This document shows positions 61,501 to 64,000 of a stretch of DNA of 64,000 nucleotides, piece after piece. The position numbers were made by a program, and so were the translations under genes. This DNA is from a bacterium SCSIO 12643 (lineage in GTDB: Bacteria; Bacteroidota; Bacteroidia; Flavobacteriales_G; Salibacteraceae), in NCBI GenBank assembly GCA_024398135.1, contig CP073750.1:62001-126000 (forward strand), given 5' to 3'. Under the pieces are notes generated by a model. It ran no database searches and was not told where the DNA came from. It worked only from the letters and a program-made list of their open reading frames with translations. The stretch's first letter is position 1. Each line of letters opens with the position of its first letter.

Positions 61501-64000
61501 TGCATCAGTTACAGTCACTGTATAGGTTCCAGCTGTCAAGTTAGAGATTGTTGAAGTTGTTGCTCCGGTTGACCATGCATATGTGTATGCTGGGGTTCCT
61601 CCATTTGCACTTGCTGCTACTTCACCGTTTGAGCCTCCGTTGATTAACACATTCGCATTTACTACACTTGATGCGGTTAAGGCTGTTGGCTCTGTGATCG
61701 TTACTTGAGCTGTTGCATCACATCCTTTGCTATCTGTTGCAGTTACAGTATAAGTTCCTGCTGTTAGATTTGTGATCGTAGCTGTTGTTGCCCCATTTGA
61801 CCATGCATAGGTAAATGGTGCAGTTCCGCCTGTTGCACCTGCAGTTGCTGATCCAGTACTGGTTCCATGACAACTTGCATTAGTTGATGATACAATTGAA
61901 GCGGTTACTGTTGGATTTACTTCAATCGCTATCACATTAGATTCTCCTGCATAGAATGTACAAGTACTTGTTCTTGCACATCTGATGAAATATGTTGTTT
62001 GAGTCAATACGCCCGGATCGTATGTGGCACTTGTTGATCCTGGGATCATTGTCCAATGTGGATTTCCTACAGTGTTTGGTACGTTCACTAAACTTTGTAA
62101 CCAGATATACTCTATTACGCCTACTCCACCTGATGGTAAGCTTACACTTGTAATCGGTGCCGGATCAAAACTTCCACAGTTAGACTGTGCTCCGGTAATT
62201 GCTCCTGCACTGGTTACATTACAACACATTGTTGCGATGGTATTACTTCCTGTCGCTGTACATCCATTCGCATCCGTTACTGTTACTGAATACGTTCCAG
62301 GTACCAGACTATTAATTGTTGATCCTGTTGAGCCGTTTGACCATGCATAGGTAAATGGTGCTGTTCCACCTGTTACTAATGTGTTCATGCTTCCATTTGC
62401 CAAGTTACCGACACAAGTTGCTTGGGTAGCTTGAACTGTTGCACTTAATACATTCGGCTCAGTGATTGTTACTGAACTTGTACTCGTTGCTCCGTTCGCA
62501 TCTGTTACAGTTACACTGTATGTTCCTGCAGCTAATCCATTGATTGTTGAAGTTGAAGCTCCATTTGACCATGCATATGAGTAAGGAGTTACTGCTCCGC
62601 TTGCTGATGCTGTTGCTGATCCGTTCGCATTTCCGTTACAATCTACATTGTTATTTACTACTGTTGTAGAAGTCAATGCCGTTGGCTCTGTTACTGTTGA
62701 TGTCGCTACTGCGGTACATCCATTTGCATCTGTTACAGTCACTGTATATGTTCCTACTGTTAGACCTGAGATCGTAGCTGTTGTTGATCCGGTATTCCAT
62801 GCATAAGAGTATGCTGGGGTTCCTCCGTTTGCTAATGCTGCTACTTCTCCGTTTGAGCCTCCGTTAATTAACACATTAGCATTTACTACGCTTGATACAG
62901 TTAAGGCTGTCGGCTCCGTAATCGTTACTGAACTTGTACTTGTTGCTCCGTTGGCATCTGATACAGTCACTGTGTATGTTCCTGCTGCAAGGTTTGTGAT
63001 TGTAGATGTTGTTGATCCGTTTGACCATGCAAATATATAAGGTGTTACTGCTCCGTTAGCTGATGCTGTTGCAGATCCATTTGCATTACCGTTACAATCT
63101 ACATTGTTGTTCACTACTGCACTTGAGGTCAATGCACTTGGCTCAGTTACTGTTGAAGTTGCTACTGCTGTACATCCGTTGGCATCAGTTACTGTCACAG
63201 TATATGTTCCAGCAGTAAGGTTTGAAATCGTTGAAGTTGTCGCTCCGGTTGACCATGCATAAGTATATGATGGTGTTCCTCCGTTTGCTGACGCTGCTAC
63301 TTCTCCGGTTGACCCTCCGTTGATTAACACGTTTGAATTTACTACACTTGATGCTGTTAAGGCTGTCGGCTCAGTGATCGTTACTTGAGCTGTTGCATCA
63401 CATCCTTTGCTATCTGTTGCAGTTACAGTATATGTTCCTGCTGCTAGATTAGTAATTGTAGCTGTTGAAGCTCCATTTGACCATGCATATGTAAATGGTG
63501 CGGTTCCTCCTGTTGCACTTGCTGTTGCAGAACCAGTACTGGTTCCATGACAACTTGCATTTGTTGATGATACAATTGAAGCAGTTACTGTTGGATTTAC
63601 TTCAATAGTAATCACATTTGATTCACCTGCATAGAATGTACAAGTACTTGTTCTTGCACATCTAATGAAATATGTTGTTTGAGTCAATACTCCCGGATCA
63701 TATGTTGCGCTTGTTGACCCTGGTATCATTGTCCAGTGTGGGTTACCAACTGTGTTTGGTACATTTACATGACTTTGTAACCAGATGTACTCTATTGTTC
63801 CTACTCCTCCTGATGGTAAACTTACACTTGTAATCGGTGCTGGATCAAAACTTCCACAGTTAGACTGTGCTCCGGTAATTGCTCCTGCACTGGTTACATT
63901 ACAACACATCGTTGCAATTGTATTACTTCCTGTTGCTGTACATCCGTTCGCATCTGTTACTGTTACTGAATAAGTTCCTGGTACCAAGCTATTGATTATT
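55594..64000 (-). CDS. Giant SprB-repeat adhesin with T9SS sorting domain (N-terminus outside the window)
   Basis: At least ~2,800 residues, continuing past the window edge, so the true start and signal peptide are not seen. It is built of ~76-residue SprB repeats (consensus around AWSNGxxTxxIxxLxxGTYxVTVTDANGC) and five separate modules beginning CCNVTSAG and containing CGSFDPAPITS (near 57.45, 57.97, 58.72, 62.22 and 63.90 kb). A calcium-type Asp/Asn-rich module follows near 56.4-56.9 kb, then two more SprB repeats and a type A T9SS sorting domain (SVYPNPSNGEF...EKLIIN). SprB is the mobile gliding adhesin of flavobacteria; this relative is a surface adhesin probably displayed by T9SS. The gliding partners are not in this window. 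Confidence 0.9.
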   Translation of the reverse strand, partial: IINSLVPGTYSVTVTDANGCTATGSNTIATMCCNVTSAGAITGAQSNCGSFDPAPITSVSLPSGGVGTIEYIWLQSHVNVPNTVGNPHWTMIPGSTSATYDPGVLTQTTYFIRCARTSTCTFYAGESNVITIEVNPTVTASIVSSTNASCHGTSTGSATASATGGTAPFTYAWSNGASTATITNLAAGTYTVTATDSKGCDATAQVTITEPTALTASSVVNSNVLINGGSTGEVAASANGGTPSYTYAWSTGATTSTISNLTAGTYTVTVTDANGCTAVATSTVTEPSALTSSAVVNNNVDCNGNANGSATASANGAVTPYIFAWSNGSTTSTITNLAAGTYTVTVSDANGATSTSSVTITEPTALTVSSVVNANVLINGGSNGEVAALANGGTPAYSYAWNTGSTTATISGLTVGTYTVTVTDANGCTAVATSTVTEPTALTSTTVVNNNVDCNGNANGSATASASGAVTPYSYAWSNGASTSTINGLAAGTYSVTVTDANGATSTSSVTITEPNVLSATVQATQATCVGNLANGSMNTLVTGGTAPFTYAWSNGSTGSTINSLVPGTYSVTVTDANGCTATGSNTIATMCCNVTSAGAITGAQSNCGSFDPAPITSVSLPSGGVGVIEYIWLQSLVNVPNTVGNPHWTMIPGSTSATYDPGVLTQTTYFIRCARTSTCTFYAGESNVIAIEVNPTVTASIVSSTNASCHGTSTGSATAGATGGTAPFTYAWSNGATTATITNLTAGTYTVTATDSKGCDATAQVTITEPTALTASSVVNANVLINGGSNGEVAASANGGTPAYTYAWSTGATTSTISNLTAGTYTVTVTDANGCTAVSTSTVTEPTALTSSAVVNNNVDCNGNANGSATVSASGAVTPYTYAWSNGSTTATITNLAAGTYSVTVTDANGATSTNSVTITEPTALTASSVVNANVLINGGSNGEVAASANGGTPAYTYAWNTGATTSTISNLTAGTYTVTVTDANGCTAVATSTVTEPTALTSTAVVNNNVDCNGNANGSATASASGAVTPYSYAWSNGSTTSTINGLSAGTYSVTVTDANGATSTNSVTITEPTALTASSVVNANVLINGGSNGEVAASANGGTPAYTYAWSTGATTSTISNLTAGTYTVTVTDANGCTVVASSTVTEPTALTSTAVVNNNVDCNGNANGSATASASGAVTPYSYAWSNGASTSTINGLAAGTYTVTVTDANGATSTSSVTITEPTVLVAASTVNANVLINGGSNGEVAASANGGTPAYSYAWSTGATTATITNLIAGTYTVTVTDANGCTAVATSTVTEPSALTSTAVVNNNVDCNGNANGSATASASGAVTPYTYAWSNGATTATITNLAAGTYTVTVTDANGATSTNSVTITEPTALTASSVVNANVLINGGSNGEVAASANGGTPAYTYAWSTGATTSTISGLTAGTYTVTVTDANGCTAVASSTVTEPSALTSTAVVNNNVDCNGNANGSATASASGAVTPYTYAWSNGASTATINGLSAGTYSVTVTDANGATSTSSVTITEPTALTASSVVNANVLINGGSNGEVAASANGGTPAYTYAWNTGATTATISGLTAGTYTVTVTDANGCTAVATSTVTEPTALTSTAVVNNNVDCNGNANGSATASASGAVTPYSYAWSNGASTSTINGLAAGTYSVTVTDANGATSTSSVTITEPNVLSATVQATQATCGGNLANGSMNTLVTGGTAPFTYAWSNGSTGSTINSLVPGTYSVTVTDANGCTATGSNTIATMCCNVTSAGAITGAQSNCGSFDPAPITSVSLPAGGVGTIEYIWLKKLPGQSYTVIPGANGPTYDPGVITQTTKYRRCARRSNCTTYVGETNWITMTVHGGVTANIVSYSNVMCNGASNGNATVNATGSAPFTYAWSNGGTTATLSNLSAGTYSVTVTDVNGCTGSTQVTITEPTALSATVQATQATCGGNLANGSMNTVVSGGTAPFTYAWSNGSTGSTINSLVPGTYSVTVTDANGCTATGSNTIATMCCNVTSAGAITGAQSNCGSFDPAPITSVSLPAGGVGTIEYIWLKKLPGQSYTVIPGANGPTYDPGMITQTTKYRRCARRSNCTTYVGETNWITMTVHGGVTVTVQTTQGTCAANLNDGSANVVITSGTAPYTYSWSNGETTATVNNLSPGTYSVTVTDANGCTATESGSIATMCCNVTSAGVITGAQSNCGSFDPAPITSVSLPSGGVGTLEYVWLKKIPGQAQTVIPGANGPSYDPGVVSQTTKFRRCARRSNCSRYIGESNWITITINNGITASIVAQSDVTCNGSSDGSATVSATSGVGPFTYSWSHGRSGATVNSLDAGTYTVTVTDVNGCKAYKQVVITEPNAIQVSNVVTDNSCNSANTSCEFDLSNYSNGEVMSGNYNSLGFTLTSVANSGSLHDLIIFDTDLSNTRDSDLEVDQGNILIFPENNVDNNNDGLYDLPDDTRYGGKITFTFVKTRKVISFDFIDKDGGPYGTAKAYDANNNLIVSKNIVNMGDGSIQTITMNASGVKKLVIYYKNSGGVGNFKFDCDENPLCDGAIDLTVNGGTAPYTYNWSNGATTQDVQGVCAGDYDVTVTDAAGCSKVVSINVAEPSKMKGQFTAYNPTTQYSCNGYINFNYMQGGTGPYTYSWSNGDNTDDISGLCTGTYVVTVTDANGCTASGGVTLKTGGGVCNRNDYRGYGNNSENGGDEDGITLSSGVNKAEVNLISKSVYPNPSNGEFTVEFSVRNSSQMTIVLYDFAGNMVDVIFDGYVEADEIISTQFNESNRLSTGVYTIALKSEGNVTYEKLIIN
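56360..56900 (-). other. Asp/Asn-rich calcium-type module inside the adhesin
   Basis: A non-SprB segment with SDLEVDQGNILIFPENN, then NVDNNNDGLYDLPDDTRYGG, FDFIDKDGG and the ending GGVGNFKFDC. I recognise this type of module from other large marine bacterial surface proteins. The closely spaced Asp and Asn residues suggest calcium binding; the role is inferred. Confidence 0.6.
58960..61680 (-). repeat. 456-bp tandem superrepeats in the adhesin, main block
   Basis: The landmark GCGGTACATCC (plus strand, with minor changes) occurs at 59207, 59663, 60119, 60575, 61031 and 61487: six copies exactly 456 bp (152 codons) apart. Each unit holds two different 76-residue halves (type A and type B) in strict alternation. 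No indels are seen between units, which indicates homogenisation. Confidence 0.85.
60780..64000 (-). repeat. 1,680-bp higher-order duplication in the adhesin
   Basis: Positions 62460-64000 repeat 60780-62320 at a constant offset of 1,680 bp. For example, the stretches at 61681 and 63361, at 61021 and 62701, and at 62281 and 63961 match nearly base for base. Each copy includes one CCNVTSAG module and several SprB repeats, and the second copy is cut by the window end. Confidence 0.8.

Noticed and set aside
58960-61680. Regular repeats as a CRISPR-like array
   Set aside because: Units are 456 bp, fully translated and without spacers; no cas genes are present.
57992-63973. Many plus-strand open frames opposite the adhesin, several sharing the 76-codon period
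   Set aside because: They are the antisense image of a repetitive gene with few stop-forming codons. Their periodicity equals that of the sense repeats, they have no promoter or own composition, and their sequence is Val/Pro-rich without domain features.

Overview
The window comes from a low-GC member of the Bacteroidota, most likely a marine, Flavobacteriia-like lineage. Several things point there. Promoters carry the phylum's -7 box TAnnTTTG. Two proteins end in type IX secretion (T9SS) sorting domains, and one of them is a giant SprB-repeat adhesin. There is an XrtF exosortase with its flavobacterial partner, a small bTHX ribosomal protein, and a ribosomal protein S16 with a long tail. I see no rRNA, tRNA, CRISPR array, insertion sequence or phage gene.

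Layout. 1-5.7 kb: the 3' end of a PIF1/RecD-like helicase gene, an MsbA-type ABC exporter and a PBP1C-type peptidoglycan synthase. 5.7-11.3 kb: a giant alpha-2-macroglobulin lipoprotein directly upstream of the PBP1C gene, the known envelope-defence pairing. 11.5-14.5 kb: a TonB-dependent receptor behind a small membrane-anchored protein. 14.6-19.5 kb: a tight minus-strand operon of a metallophosphoesterase lipoprotein, a multi-spanning membrane protein, a small secreted helical protein and a WG-repeat protein. 19.7-25.8 kb: mostly secreted or lipid-anchored proteins (low-complexity protein, tandem DUF302 lipoprotein, TfoX-N protein, sulfatase, peptidase-like protein with an altered HDxxH motif). 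26-31.9 kb: a di-haem cytochrome c peroxidase, a DNA/RNA nuclease, hflK-hflC and fmt. 31.9-36 kb: DEAD-box helicase, Smr protein, HU protein and bTHX. 36-39.6 kb: xrtF, its associated protein, pdxH and a family-2 glycosyltransferase as one overlapping operon, divergent from miaE. 39.6-42.4 kb: two lipoproteins (TPR plus CsgG/LpoB-like, and LPP20-like). 42.7-43.8 kb: rpsP-rimM. 44-51.7 kb: a plus-strand run with two large membrane proteins, a family-9 glycosyltransferase, a VOC protein, an outer-membrane barrel and a tRNA methyltransferase. 51.7-64 kb: an M1 aminopeptidase with a T9SS tail, a second ABC exporter, and a repeat adhesin of more than 2,800 residues that runs off the window.

The most unusual signal is a nearly identical 22-base element in front of four separate minus-strand transcription units (metallophosphoesterase operon, DUF302 lipoprotein, sulfatase, nuclease). 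Three copies are built around the palindrome AAATACGTATTT. It looks like the binding site of one regulator, so it may define a small envelope or nutrient-scavenging regulon. A 28-bp perfect palindrome abuts the copy in front of the sulfatase. The second notable feature is the adhesin's architecture. It is made of length-invariant 456-bp double repeats in which the two cysteines of a usual SprB repeat are split between alternating half-repeats.
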